From assembly GCA_021646415.1 (NCBI GenBank), contig SOEU01000007.1, forward strand, positions 95,019-159,018: a DNA stretch of 64,000 bases. The letters are read 5' to 3'. Positions 35,897-45,497 of the stretch are shown here, piece after piece; positions within the stretch are counted from its first letter, which is position 1; the number at the start of each line of letters is the position of its first letter. A model generated the notes under the pieces. The model was given only the letters and a program-made list of their open reading frames with translations, had not been told where the DNA came from and searched no databases. The stretch is from Candidatus Brocadia sp. GTDB lineage: Bacteria; Planctomycetota; Brocadiia; Brocadiales; Brocadiaceae. The translations under genes were made by a program, and so were the position numbers.

Positions 35897-37015
35897 TTAA
35901 AAAGCCCATACTATGGAAGCCATTGCCCTCCAGTCTACTACCTGCTGGATGCCTCTGGCATGCTGGTATAAAGGTTTTTGAAATTTTAGGTCAATACTAC
36001 CGCCAGTCTTTGGAATCCTGATTTGAAGAGAAGGCGAAACAGAGAGAGAAGTAATGCCTGTGTTATCGGTATTGTCCAAAAGGGATTCTTCCGGTCTTGA
36101 GTATTTATCATCGTGGTCAGTATCCTGCCCAGCATAGAATACATTCAGCTCTAAACCTGGATTTACATAGTTGGCTACCTGATACCTGGCAATAAAATCT
36201 AATGATATTTTATCCCCAAATTCATAACCCTCGTCACCTTCTGTACTCATCTGGTAAAGAAGATTGGTTTGGAAAATCATCGGGTGAAATGCATGCATAT
36301 AATGAACGAGAAACAACGGGTCCCATGAACCTGTCCCCGGTTGCATTGCGGCGTGTACAAGACCGCCGGAGTCAAATTCCTCATCATTTTTCCCTGTGGG
36401 GGTTTTTACCCCCAGACCCAGTGTAATTTTTTTCGTCGGGAGATCAGGCTTATCGGTGTAAAGTGTATAAAGCCCCATAAGGGTCATATCCCCAAGCCCC
36501 TCAACCGTATCCATCTTCATGTCCATTCTCATATCATTTTCTGTCGAGTCACTTGCCAGTGGTCTCATATTCGTCTGCCGGGCGAGCGGCGCTACATGAT
36601 GATGATGGCTGCTTTCTGCACCCCTTGTCACCATCCTCATATCCATGTCATTGATAACATAGGGGACTGTGGCTAGGAATTGGAGCCTCCCGGTAGCAGC
36701 ATATGTACCCAGCAGGGTGTATTTCTGCATAATCATCCGTGTAGGGACAGAAAAACTCTTTGCCTCATCCGGCATTTCCGGCCATTCCGCGGCTACATTG
36801 TCCAATACAGTGTCGTGACTTATACTTTGACTACCCTCCCGAATGGTCTTCATGTCCGTATACTCATACTGAAGGGAAAGCCCAAAATTCGGTGCAATGG
36901 TTACACCCGAAATTGTCGCCTCCGCGAGGGACCTTGATATGCAACATTCGCCGTGGGCATAAATAATCTTGTTCATAAAAATTAAAAACAAAAAAATCGT
37001 GGTAAAAATTTTCAC
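35897..37015 (-). CDS. Met/His-rich outer-membrane beta-barrel protein
   Basis: The 372-residue protein has a signal peptide ending near IYAHG, an early ECCIS, and many amphipathic strands ending in Trp-Ala-Phe. An internal loop (about residues 120-175) is rich in Met and His (DMDMRM, SSHHHH, DMRMDMKMD), resembling copper-handling loops. It closes the minus-strand metal locus. A channel or sensor for copper or cobalt is inferred, not shown. Confidence 0.75.
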   Translation of the reverse strand: MKIFTTIFLFLIFMNKIIYAHGECCISRSLAEATISGVTIAPNFGLSLQYEYTDMKTIREGSQSISHDTVLDNVAAEWPEMPDEAKSFSVPTRMIMQKYTLLGTYAATGRLQFLATVPYVINDMDMRMVTRGAESSHHHHVAPLARQTNMRPLASDSTENDMRMDMKMDTVEGLGDMTLMGLYTLYTDKPDLPTKKITLGLGVKTPTGKNDEEFDSGGLVHAAMQPGTGSWDPLFLVHYMHAFHPMIFQTNLLYQMSTEGDEGYEFGDKISLDFIARYQVANYVNPGLELNVFYAGQDTDHDDKYSRPEESLLDNTDNTGITSLSVSPSLQIRIPKTGGSIDLKFQKPLYQHARGIQQVVDWRAMASIVWAF

Positions 37016-37172
37016 AAATAATATTTCCCTCAGATTAGTGCATTACGTTCAAGCAAAAGGGATAATGCGTATGTCATTATCCCTTTCTTGCTTGAGAAGT
37101 AGTATTTTTGTTCTAACGGTATATGTCAAATCATTATGTGAATAATGACTTTGATACTTTTGCTAAAAATTC

Positions 37173-37823
37173 TCAATGAGTGTGACTATTACCTCGCGAC
37201 ATCTCTAACATTCCGTGAATTTTCAGCGTATGCTCTTTCGTGTTCTGAAAACCTGCATCAAAAGTTTTCATTGTGGGCTTTACTTTAAAATGTATTTCAT
37301 CAGCGTGGTTATTAATAGTTACATGACCCTTAATGTGTCTGTTCGCATAGCTCAATATCTTGCCACTTCCCGTAGTACCACTGCCATCGGTTATCGAAAA
37401 ACATTCATCTATATCAATTGCATTTTGCACGGTTTTCCCATACTTATTTAAGATTCTCTCAATCACGTCTGCAATACCATCTTCGCTTAAATCCAATGGA
37501 AAATCATCAGTTTTTACTGAATACTTATTTTCACGATAAGAGCTTACCCGAACAGTTTCTTCATCCAGAGAATCACCACATTCTGTTGTTTCTGGTCCAA
37601 AATCAAAATAAAAGATTGCCTCATCAAAGTTGCCATTGGTTTCACCATGGCCCCAATGAGAAACGGTAACCTGCCCCCCCACTTCCTCTTTGATTATTTC
37701 GTTTCCCACTCTTATCTCAATTGTCCCGTTAAAATCAACTGTTTCATGAGCAAATACCTGGCATGCAAACCCGAAAGCAGCCGTTATCGAAAATGCAAAA
37801 ATAGGTATGAGATAGTTCTTCAT
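37173..37823 (-). CDS. Secreted protein of the metal locus
   Basis: The 216-residue protein has a signal peptide ending near FAHE and a mature part with histidines (SHWGHGETNG, terminal NSHTH). ATG 37823 is fixed by GGAGG five bases upstream, which overlaps an earlier in-frame ATG. Family not recognised; a periplasmic metal-binding role fits the neighbours. Confidence 0.72.
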   Translation of the reverse strand: MKNYLIPIFAFSITAAFGFACQVFAHETVDFNGTIEIRVGNEIIKEEVGGQVTVSHWGHGETNGNFDEAIFYFDFGPETTECGDSLDEETVRVSSYRENKYSVKTDDFPLDLSEDGIADVIERILNKYGKTVQNAIDIDECFSITDGSGTTGSGKILSYANRHIKGHVTINNHADEIHFKVKPTMKTFDAGFQNTKEHTLKIHGMLEMSRGNSHTH

Positions 37824-38029
37824 ATAAACCTCCATTTGAAATTCAGTGATAAATTTTCAAGATTAAGATTATCAAGTCCGTCTGTACGGGGAACGCACAG
37901 ATTAACTGCTTCATTCCTTCAGCATGATATGCAATAGCAATAGTATCACCCTGTGCGAAATGAGGCTATCTTACGCAAAGCAGAGAAATAGGAAAAAATT
38001 TATACGATTTTATGAAATATGGATTGGTT

Positions 38030-38461
38030 TTATATGAAACGTCTGGGTGGTTTTTCCGGTGGAGATACAAATACATCAAGAAGGGAATTTGAAATGTCCT
38101 GAGAACGAAAACACAGGAATGATTCTTTGATTGGCTGAACCTGGCCATCCAAAAGATATTTAGCTATAAAGGTGATACTGGTAATTGGGTCACCTCCATA
38201 TTGGCATTTTAGGCTACTCATGAATACGTGAAAGCCGTTTCCCTGTTCATTGCCGCTCTGAAATTTATCATGATTGTTAAAAAGCCCGCAACAGCAATGT
38301 ACTTTACAATCAGATTCCAACTCGCAGCCACACCGATGCCCTTCGCAGGGAAATTCATCGGATTTTTTTGGGAGATTTATCCCTACACTTCCATGAGAAA
38401 ACATCAGGCATATCACAACCAAAATCTGAATATATGGGAGTATCTTATTTCTGGTACTCAT
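38030..38461 (-). CDS. Cys-rich secreted protein of the metal locus
   Basis: The 143-residue protein has a signal or anchor helix (about 9-27) and then a cysteine cluster PCEGHRCGCELESDCKVHCC, followed by CG, within about 25 residues, a likely metal-binding knot. ATG 38461 is preferred to a TTG four codons upstream. The family is unnamed to me; short proteins with this GHxCGC...HCCC pattern would suit copper or other soft metals. Confidence 0.62.
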   Translation of the reverse strand: MSTRNKILPYIQILVVICLMFSHGSVGINLPKKSDEFPCEGHRCGCELESDCKVHCCCGLFNNHDKFQSGNEQGNGFHVFMSSLKCQYGGDPITSITFIAKYLLDGQVQPIKESFLCFRSQDISNSLLDVFVSPPEKPPRRFI

Positions 38462-38583
38462 GGATATATACAATTACTATCATCTGCGTTCGTGTATTGA
38501 ATCAAGTTATTTCTCATACCACGAAAACTGGGAAAAAGCAAGAATTTTTCTTAATCATTATGTTGTTTTTAGATTAACACGCA

Positions 38584-39009
38584 TCATATTTTTTTTCCGT
38601 TGTAATAATCCGGATTTTCCATGAACTTTGCCCTACAATGATCAGAACAAAAGTAATAGACTGTATCCTGGTACACACATGTAATAAATCGTTTCGGTTC
38701 AGTGATTTCCATGTGACATACCGGGTCTACTGCTCCCTTAGGAGGAGTGGTAACCTTGAGGTATTTTGATGGATTTTTATCAAAATCCACCTTACAATCT
38801 TCACTACAAAAATAGTAGGTTATCCCTTCGTAAGTTGATTTTGGAGTATTTCCATCCACAACAATGTTAATACACCCCATATCAGAAAAATATGCGCAGA
38901 CAGGGTCGACTACCTCTGGCTGTGTTTTTTTGGACGAAGAAATCGTGGTTGCACATCCAGTAATTGTAAATGTAATGAGAATTGCTATCAGAAAATATTT
39001 TCCTAGCAT
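38584..39009 (-). CDS. Lipoprotein with two YHS domains
   Basis: The 141 residues have a lipobox ITGCA (Cys about 19) and two YHS/TRASH-like modules: [13 protein letters not shown] ... [16 protein letters not shown] and [13 protein letters not shown] ... [19 protein letters not shown] domains bind soft or transition metals. The first module has extra cysteines and lacks the usual methionine after VDPVC. It follows the upstream barrel by 15 bp, so it is likely its periplasmic partner. Confidence 0.88.
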   Translation of the reverse strand: MLGKYFLIAILITFTITGCATTISSSKKTQPEVVDPVCAYFSDMGCINIVVDGNTPKSTYEGITYYFCSEDCKVDFDKNPSKYLKVTTPPKGAVDPVCHMEITEPKRFITCVYQDTVYYFCSDHCRAKFMENPDYYNGKKI

Positions 39010-39024
39010 CTATAACTCCTTAAT

Positions 39025-39996
39025 TTAAAAACTATAACTTACGCCAACAACTATTTTAAAATCAGTCTCTTGTTGTTCTCCAAGTAAATTTTGAAATACA
39101 GGGAATGAAACTGAAGTTCCTACCCCACAATGAGGGGTAATACCAACACGCACCCCCGGTGAAAGGAAAACAGTAGTTCCACCGCTATCATGTTCATTCC
39201 TTCCGTTTTGTTCGTCCCGGAAAAGGTATCTCGTGTTAAGTTCTCCAACGGGTGCAAAATTCGGATATTTATTTTTTGGGATTATCTGATACGCCGTTGC
39301 AAAACTCCAATCTATACGATCGCCTATTTTAAAATCTCTCGCTCCCTCGGTGCGAAGGATGTATTGGATACTTGTGTCCATGGTCCAGTCCTTTGTAAAC
39401 CAGCGTGAATAGGAAAAGCCGGTTGTAAAATCATAAGAACCACTCCCTGGTTGCTCTACGGGTTCTATCTTTTCTCCCGCAGTATTCTTTCTGTCGTCAA
39501 CACCTGTAGGAAATTTAATACCCGTCAAAACAGCGTAATGCCCTTGAGGTCCGCGTAAAAAGCGGTACTTGCCCGAAAGCCAGAGATCGGTAATCCCGTC
39601 TGGATTTGCCTGAAACACCTCAATTTCACCGTCTTCCAGTTCAGATTCACGAAAATTAATCGCTTCAAACCAACCAATGTTGAGCCCAATCGTCAGGTCA
39701 TCCGTTACTCCATACCCTATATCAAAAGTATACAAAAATGTTCTATCAATTGCATCAAAAGAACCTGCACTTGTTGCTTTATTGAGAAGTTTTGAATCAG
39801 ATATAGATTCAAACTCGGTCAACTCGGCCCTTAAACCCAAGGAAAAAGTACCACTTTTTAAAGTAATAGCTGGTATTGTAGTCGCCATCCCACCGGTTCC
39901 GGGACCGTGGTTCGCCCCGGCATATCTTGTAAAGAATAACAGAAAGAGCAGAAGTAGTGAAGACGTATGCCCAAACCAAAGATTTATTGCTCGCAT
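39025..39996 (-). CDS. Outer-membrane beta-barrel (transporter-like) protein
   Basis: The 323 residues have a signal peptide (ending near RYAGA), a typical barrel beginning TTIPAITLKSGTFSLGLRAE, GIKFPTGVDDRK and terminal GVSYSF ending in Phe. It resembles the phenol/MetA-pathway OMP family. It sits between the YkgJ-like gene and the YHS lipoprotein; metal passage is inferred. Confidence 0.8.
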   Translation of the reverse strand: MRAINLWFGHTSSLLLLFLLFFTRYAGANHGPGTGGMATTIPAITLKSGTFSLGLRAELTEFESISDSKLLNKATSAGSFDAIDRTFLYTFDIGYGVTDDLTIGLNIGWFEAINFRESELEDGEIEVFQANPDGITDLWLSGKYRFLRGPQGHYAVLTGIKFPTGVDDRKNTAGEKIEPVEQPGSGSYDFTTGFSYSRWFTKDWTMDTSIQYILRTEGARDFKIGDRIDWSFATAYQIIPKNKYPNFAPVGELNTRYLFRDEQNGRNEHDSGGTTVFLSPGVRVGITPHCGVGTSVSFPVFQNLLGEQQETDFKIVVGVSYSF

Positions 39997-40007
39997 ATTT
40001 GTGCCTT

Positions 40008-40784
40008 TTATTTCTTTGACCTGTCATCTTCGTTTTTAATTACACGGTCTAAATAGTCTTGCCACTTGCTGCCGTAATGTCTTTCCAACCAGCTTTCGAT
40101 ATGCCCCTGCCAAAGATTATATGCTTGTTTTACACTTTCAATTTTTAGATGTACCCTGGAGGTGTATAAAACGCAATCAGACCTGGGCACCTCAAGAAGA
40201 AAATATTCTGCAGGTTTTTCATTCCAGATTGCACTGATCTTGACTATCTCTTTATATTGGCTTAACTTCTCTCTCGCCTCATTACCTGTATAGATCGGAA
40301 AAATCTTTTCAAGCAATCCAGGGTCATCCTTGATAGCATAAAATAAACGAAAGACATGTTTATGTTTCAACACCTGATAATTTTCAGATGCAATGTATTC
40401 ATTGTAAATGCACGGTGCAAGAATATCATGCATGAAACTATCAGCCTTGTCCGGAAATTCTTTACAGGTATATGGTCGGCACCTCTTACCAAATATGCCA
40501 CATCTCAACAATATCTGAAGGGTAGAACCATCCGGGGTATTACGTTCTTTTAAATAAAAATTCAGACACCGGCATGGATTGTATACAATATCCTTCGCCC
40601 GAAGGGCTGTATAAAGCAGTTTAATACCGGCGGTCGCATTGCCTCGTTTAAAAAAACGTCTCCACATGCCCAGATGGGTCTGTTCCCGGGGGATACTCAT
40701 GAAGCAACATATCCCATCGGCACAGATGTCATCGGTAAAATCTGTATTCTTATTGCAGTCAACTGTATTGGAATCTGTTTTCAT
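40008..40784 (-). CDS. YkgJ-like cysteine-cluster protein
   Basis: The 258-residue protein has an N-terminal cluster (CADGICCFMSIP), then CRCLNFYL and LRCGIFGKRCRPYTCKEFP. This resembles the YkgJ/Fe-S cysteine-cluster family, which probably binds a metal. ATG 40784 lies five bases after the cbiO stop; longer in-frame starts would overlap cbiO by 40 bases. It lies between cbiO and the barrel gene in the metal locus. Confidence 0.72.
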   Translation of the reverse strand: MKTDSNTVDCNKNTDFTDDICADGICCFMSIPREQTHLGMWRRFFKRGNATAGIKLLYTALRAKDIVYNPCRCLNFYLKERNTPDGSTLQILLRCGIFGKRCRPYTCKEFPDKADSFMHDILAPCIYNEYIASENYQVLKHKHVFRLFYAIKDDPGLLEKIFPIYTGNEAREKLSQYKEIVKISAIWNEKPAEYFLLEVPRSDCVLYTSRVHLKIESVKQAYNLWQGHIESWLERHYGSKWQDYLDRVIKNEDDRSKK

Positions 40785-40788
40785 AAGT

Positions 40789-41577
40789 TTAATGCTTATG
40801 GATATGGCCATGCCGATGTTCGTGTTCATGTACCATCTCGTCGTGACGATGACGATGCTGGTGAACCAGATTGTTTTTTAACAATAAGTCGTAATTGTTC
40901 AATATTTCTTTATAATTACCTATTGCCACAGGCCTCTTTTCTTCGCTGAAAACAAGCACCCGGTCTGCTATCTCCTGGGTAAGAAAAATATCATGTGTGA
41001 CAACCAAAAGCGTCTTCCCCTGAGATTTTAAGGTATACAGTATATTGATAAATTTCGATGAACTCCTTGGGTCCAATCCACTGGTGGGTTCATCCAGCAA
41101 CAAAACCTTTGGATTCATAGACAACACCGTGGCAATAGCCGCTCGTTTCTTTTCTCCAAAACTTAGATGATGCGATGTCCGGGATCCGTAACCTTCCATA
41201 CCCACCAGGGCTAACGCGTCTTGTGATGCTGCGATTACCTGGTTGTTGTCCCATCCCAGGTTTAAAGGCCCAAATGAGACGTCGTCCATAACGGTGGGAC
41301 AAAACAGTTGATCATCGGGATTCTGAAATACCATTCCCATCCTCCGCCTGATCTCTTTCATGTTCGTTCTGTTGAGCGTTAAGCCCATAATCTCAATATG
41401 CCCGTCACCCTCCAGGATGCCCATCAAATTCATGAACAGTGTAGACTTGCCAGTTCCATTGGCACCAATGATCACCAGGGTCTCCCCTTCTTCCACAGAA
41501 AAACTAACGTCACTTAATGCCGTTGTCCCGTCTGGATAGCGGTAATTCAGGTTTGAAACAATTATAATCCTTGCCAT
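40789..41577 (-). CDS. cbiO: CbiO, ECF transporter ATPase with His-rich tail
   Basis: The 262-residue protein has Walker A GANGTGKST, signature LSFGEKKRAAIA and Walker B VLLLDEPTSGLDP, with GMVFQNPDDQLFCPTVMDDV typical of CbiO/EcfA. The last 26 residues contain 11 histidines (VHEHEHRHGHIHKH at the end), suggesting a cytoplasmic Co/Ni-binding tail. It overlaps cbiQ by 16 bases. No CbiM/CbiN substrate-binding genes are in the window. Confidence 0.92.
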   Translation of the reverse strand: MARIIIVSNLNYRYPDGTTALSDVSFSVEEGETLVIIGANGTGKSTLFMNLMGILEGDGHIEIMGLTLNRTNMKEIRRRMGMVFQNPDDQLFCPTVMDDVSFGPLNLGWDNNQVIAASQDALALVGMEGYGSRTSHHLSFGEKKRAAIATVLSMNPKVLLLDEPTSGLDPRSSSKFINILYTLKSQGKTLLVVTHDIFLTQEIADRVLVFSEEKRPVAIGNYKEILNNYDLLLKNNLVHQHRHRHDEMVHEHEHRHGHIHKH

Positions 41578-42359
41578 AAACGGACGTTACTTGTTTTGGT
41601 GAACTCTAGAGTATAGATGAAACCGGAAACAATACACATGAGCGAAACGATTATACCTGTTATAAACAAAAAATCCATATAAGAAAACCTGAAACGTTTA
41701 ACACCCCGCATTTCTCCGCTAAATCCGCGGAGAATCATTGCACTATGAATCCTCTCAGCCCGCTCAAACGTCCTGATAAACAACACACCAATCATATATC
41801 CCATCACCCGAAACTGCTCCACATACCGCGATCCAAAATAACGCAGAGACCTGGCTCGCATCAGTCGTTTCGCCTCGTCTAAAAGCACAAAGATGTAACG
41901 ATACATAAATGACATGAGCGTAACCAGTAACCGTGGCAAACGAAGCAAGTCCAACCCGTGTAAGAAATCGGAAAAGGTTGTTGTTGAAGATGCAATCACG
42001 AGCAAAAGGATAGATAGACTCGATTTGATGATAATATTAAGAAATGTCCAGATGCCCTCATAAGTAACATCCAATTTCCAGTAGCCAATTTTTAACGAAC
42101 AGCATATGTGTCCCTCCTTTACAAAAGGCACAAATATTGCGACAAAAAGAACAAATGGAATCAAGATACACATTCTTTTCAATATCTGTCTGGGTGTAAT
42201 CCTTGTGAGGAATGAAATTGCCAGTATTAGCAAGAAATAGAGTCCAAAATCCTTAAGACGCGTAATGGGGGTCAGTATCATGCAAAGAATAATGGCAAGA
42301 AAAGAAATGATCTTTGACCTTGGATCAAGGCTTTCCAATAGGCTATTTGTAAATCTCAT
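41562..42359 (-). CDS. cbiQ: CbiQ, ECF transporter transmembrane (T) component
   Basis: The 265-residue protein has five or six helices and the two coupling motifs of ECF T-components, MRARSLRYFG and RIHSAMILRGFSG. The true start is ATG 42359, not an upstream TTG. It couples CbiO to a substrate-binding S-component, which for cobalt is CbiM; that gene is missing here. Confidence 0.9.
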   Translation of the reverse strand: MRFTNSLLESLDPRSKIISFLAIILCMILTPITRLKDFGLYFLLILAISFLTRITPRQILKRMCILIPFVLFVAIFVPFVKEGHICCSLKIGYWKLDVTYEGIWTFLNIIIKSSLSILLLVIASSTTTFSDFLHGLDLLRLPRLLVTLMSFMYRYIFVLLDEAKRLMRARSLRYFGSRYVEQFRVMGYMIGVLFIRTFERAERIHSAMILRGFSGEMRGVKRFRFSYMDFLFITGIIVSLMCIVSGFIYTLEFTKTSNVRLWQGL

Positions 42360-42389
42360 AACGCAGCGAAGCCGCAACCAAAATAACCG

Positions 42390-42456
42390 CCCCTCTTTCC
42401 CCTCCTTCTCTTGGAGGGGACTTCGTCGTGAGCTCAGTCGAACGATGAAGGGGAGG
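42390..42456. repeat. Palindromic repeat upstream of cbiQ
   Basis: CCCCTCCTTCTCTTGGAGGGG hairpin-like arms with an internal gagctcagtcgaac segment, related to the cluster at 33.2-33.4 kb. It lies between cbiB and cbiQ. Confidence 0.7.
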
Positions 42457-42483
42457 TAAAAAATTTACACAAAAAAGAAGTTT

Positions 42484-43461
42484 TCACAGATTAATACTAT
42501 AAATATTCAAGCATAGAATCATTCCAATCCCACAGGCCAGGAACAATGCGGAGGCAACATACATTATCTTTAGAGCGATATAAATCGATTTTACGGTTAG
42601 TTGATTCTGAGCATCTCCAATAAAGGGCTTTTCGACAACTTCGCCATGGTAGATGCTCGGCCCCCCTAATTGTACTCTCAATGCCCCCGCCATTGCAGCT
42701 TCTGAAATCCCGCTATTGGGACTTTCATGTTTACGACCATCCCGAAGGGCAGTCCGTAAAGACCTTGTAAAACCACAGCCACACAAAAATGAGGCCACAG
42801 GAATTAATACCGCACAAATTCTGGCCGGAATGTAGTTGGCTATATCATCCAATCTTGCCGAGGCCCAGCCAAATCGGATATATCTCTCATTCTTATATCC
42901 CACCATGGAATCAAGCGTATTCACAGCCTTATAAGCCATTGTTGCCGCAGGCCCACCAACAAAAAAATAAAATAACGGTGACGCGATACCATCGACACTG
43001 CTCTCAGCAACCGTTTCCACACATGCCCGGACAATCTGCTCTTCGTTTAAATGCCCTGTATCCCGGCCTACAATTCGTGACAATGCCTGACGAGCCTGTA
43101 TTAAATCATTTTTTTTAAGAAATGTCATTACCTTTTTTGCTTCATCGGCCAGACTTTTTACAGAAATTGCAAAATAAACAATAACAGCCCCAACTATTAT
43201 TTCACACAGGAAACACCATTGCCTCACCACAAACATCACGGTGTAAGTTACCAGATAAGTCCCCAGTACAATAAGTGTGGTTAACAGTATCCCGCTCATG
43301 CGTTCCGGTATGGGGTATCTCCGTAACAGAGATTCAATACATTCAATAGATCTCCCAATGAGCCGCACAGGATGGTAAGACCATTGAGGATCGCCGATGG
43401 CAATGTCCAGGACATAGGAAACTGCTATTTGAATAAGACCAATATAGGCAGGATTAATCAT
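42484..43461 (-). CDS. cbiB: CbiB/CobD, adenosylcobinamide-phosphate synthase
   Basis: The 325-residue membrane protein contains IGDPQWSYHPVRLIGRSIE near the N-terminus, VAESSVDGIASPLFYFFVGG, KAVNTLDSMVGYKNERYIRF and ESPNSGISEAAMAGALRVQL, all diagnostic for CbiB. It attaches aminopropanol to cobyric acid in the late B12 pathway. ATG 43461 is preferred to a TTG six codons earlier. Beside cbiQO it suggests a shared cobalt/B12 role. Confidence 0.94.
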   Translation of the reverse strand: MINPAYIGLIQIAVSYVLDIAIGDPQWSYHPVRLIGRSIECIESLLRRYPIPERMSGILLTTLIVLGTYLVTYTVMFVVRQWCFLCEIIVGAVIVYFAISVKSLADEAKKVMTFLKKNDLIQARQALSRIVGRDTGHLNEEQIVRACVETVAESSVDGIASPLFYFFVGGPAATMAYKAVNTLDSMVGYKNERYIRFGWASARLDDIANYIPARICAVLIPVASFLCGCGFTRSLRTALRDGRKHESPNSGISEAAMAGALRVQLGGPSIYHGEVVEKPFIGDAQNQLTVKSIYIALKIMYVASALFLACGIGMILCLNIYSINL

Positions 43462-43492
43462 CGTGCAGAGTAGCCGCAAATGAATTCAAAAA

Positions 43493-43594
43493 AAAGGAGT
43501 CAGAAGTCAGAATTCAGCTGTCAGAATGGATTGCCCTTTACTTGGTAAAGGGCATTTTCGTTCTGAATTCTGAATCCTGGCGACTGACTCCTTT
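43493..43594. repeat. MITE-like element between dnaK and cbiB
   Basis: 11-bp terminal inverted repeats AAAGGAGTCAG (43493-43503) and CTGACTCCTTT (43584-43594) enclose further inverted AGAATTCAG/CTGAATTCT and a central 10-bp hairpin (43532-43554). Confidence 0.7.
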
Positions 43595-43625
43595 GAAAAC
43601 CCAATACAAAAAGAATTATTACAAA

Positions 43626-45494
43626 CTATTCTTTTACTTCATAATCCGCATCGATAATTTCATCCTCTCCACCTTCACCCTTTTTTTCTTTTCTTTTCTT
43701 GTCTTCACCGCCTGGAGGTGGAGGAGGTTGCTGTTCTCCCTGTTTCGCAGATTCCTGATACACCTTCGCACTAATTTCGTGCAGGGCGCTTGTTAAAGCA
43801 TCCATCTTTTGCTGTATATCTTTTTCATCTTCCGTTTTTATCGATTCTCTTAAATCCTTAATAGCGGACTCAATCTTTTGTTTTTGTGAGTCATCTATCT
43901 TCCCAGCAACGTCCTTTAAAGTCTTTTCAGCACTATAAGCCAGACTATCTGCCTTATTCTTTGTTTCGGCCCTTTCTTTTGTTCGTTTATCCTGGTCCGA
44001 GTATTCTTGTGCCTGTTTGACCATGCGGTCAATTTCTTCCTTATTCAATTTTGTCGAAGCAGTAATCGTAATCTTCTGCTCGTTTCCTGTGCCAAGATCT
44101 TTTGCATGAACATTAATAATACCGTTGGCATCAATATCAAAAGAAACCTCAATCTGAGGAACACCTCTTGGCGCCGGTGGAATACCCGAAAGATGGAACC
44201 TCCCTAACGTCACGTTATCCCTCGCCATTGCCCTTTCCCCTTGAAGGACATGAACTTCTACGCTGGTCTGGTTGTCCTCTGCTGTTGTAAAGACCTGGCT
44301 CTTCTTCGTCGGAATGGTCGTATTTCTTTCGATGAGACGAGTAAGCACACCACCAAGGGTTTCTATACCAAGCGACAGCGGTGTCACATCGAGAAGAACG
44401 AGGTCTTTGACCTCCCCGGATAAAACACCTGCCTGAATCGCGGCACCCATGGCTACACATTCCATCGGGTCAATCCCACGTTCAATCTTTTTTCCAACAT
44501 AATCCTCCACAAATTTCTGAACGATGGGCATACGCGTTGGGCCACCCACAAGGATGATCTTGTGAATATCGTTTGGCGTCAATTTTGCGTCTTTCAATGC
44601 CTGTTCTATCGAATGTCCGCAACGATTGACAATAGGAGAGACTAATTGTTCTAGCTTTGCCCTAGTTATGGCATGGGTAAAGTGTTTTGGCCCAGAGGCA
44701 TCGGCTGTAAGGAACGGGAGATTAATGTCGGTTGTCAGAGTTGTGGAAAGCTCTATTTTAGCCTTTTCCGCAGCCTCCCGTAACCTTTGCATAGCCATTT
44801 TGTCATTTTTAAGATCGATCCCGTATTCCTTCTTGAACTCGGACACCAGATAATCAACCAGAGCATTATCCATATCAGTACCACCTAATTGAGTATCGCC
44901 GCTGGTAGAAACGACCTCAAAAACACCCTGGCCAAAATCCATAATCGTACAATCCAGAGTACCACCACCAAAGTCGAATACCAGGATTTTTTGAGATTCT
45001 TCGACCTTGTCTAACCCATAGGCCAATGATGCCGCTGTAGGCTCGTTAATAATCCGAACAACATCCAGCCCGGCAATGGTCCCTGCATCCTTAGTGGCTT
45101 GCCTCTGATTATCGTTAAAATAAGCGGGAACTGTAATCACTGCCTTTTCAATCCTTTCACCCAGAAAGGCCTCGGCATCCTGTTTTATCTTTTGTAAAAT
45201 AAAAGCCGAGATTTGCTGAGGAGTAAAGGTTTTACCACGAATGGTGACTTTATAGTCCGTACCCATCTTTCTCTTAATTGCATAAACGGTCCCTTCCGGG
45301 TTACTAACTGCCTGCCTCCTTGCAGGTTCACCTACAAGTTTTTCTCCATCCTTTGTAAATGCGACATAAGAAGGAAATGCTTTACCGCCGATCGTCGCAC
45401 CTTCTGCGCTTGGGATAATTGTGGGTTTGCCACCTATCAGCGCAGCTGCGGCGGAGTTACTTGTCCCCAGGTCTATACCTATAATCTTTGCCAT
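43626..45494 (-). CDS. dnaK: DnaK (Hsp70 chaperone)
   Basis: The 622-residue protein starts [20 protein letters not shown] and has [52 protein letters not shown] and [10 protein letters not shown]. The substrate-binding domain and a Pro/Gly-rich tail end [11 protein letters not shown]. It follows grpE by three bases. A dnaJ gene is not adjacent. Confidence 0.98.
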   Translation of the reverse strand: MAKIIGIDLGTSNSAAAALIGGKPTIIPSAEGATIGGKAFPSYVAFTKDGEKLVGEPARRQAVSNPEGTVYAIKRKMGTDYKVTIRGKTFTPQQISAFILQKIKQDAEAFLGERIEKAVITVPAYFNDNQRQATKDAGTIAGLDVVRIINEPTAASLAYGLDKVEESQKILVFDFGGGTLDCTIMDFGQGVFEVVSTSGDTQLGGTDMDNALVDYLVSEFKKEYGIDLKNDKMAMQRLREAAEKAKIELSTTLTTDINLPFLTADASGPKHFTHAITRAKLEQLVSPIVNRCGHSIEQALKDAKLTPNDIHKIILVGGPTRMPIVQKFVEDYVGKKIERGIDPMECVAMGAAIQAGVLSGEVKDLVLLDVTPLSLGIETLGGVLTRLIERNTTIPTKKSQVFTTAEDNQTSVEVHVLQGERAMARDNVTLGRFHLSGIPPAPRGVPQIEVSFDIDANGIINVHAKDLGTGNEQKITITASTKLNKEEIDRMVKQAQEYSDQDKRTKERAETKNKADSLAYSAEKTLKDVAGKIDDSQKQKIESAIKDLRESIKTEDEKDIQQKMDALTSALHEISAKVYQESAKQGEQQPPPPPGGEDKKRKEKKGEGGEDEIIDADYEVKE

Positions 45495-45497
45495 ATC

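Noticed and set aside
35658..35900. 80-codon plus-strand frame after the antitoxin gene
   Set aside because: It opens with a hydrophobic run made of TTTCTTTTGTTT-like DNA, overlaps the end of the minus-strand barrel gene and has no ribosome site; perhaps a remnant, but unsupported.
43532..43554. Intrinsic terminator for dnaK
   Set aside because: The 10-bp hairpin is perfect, but on the minus strand it is followed by TCCATTC rather than a T-run; it is better explained as part of a MITE-like element.
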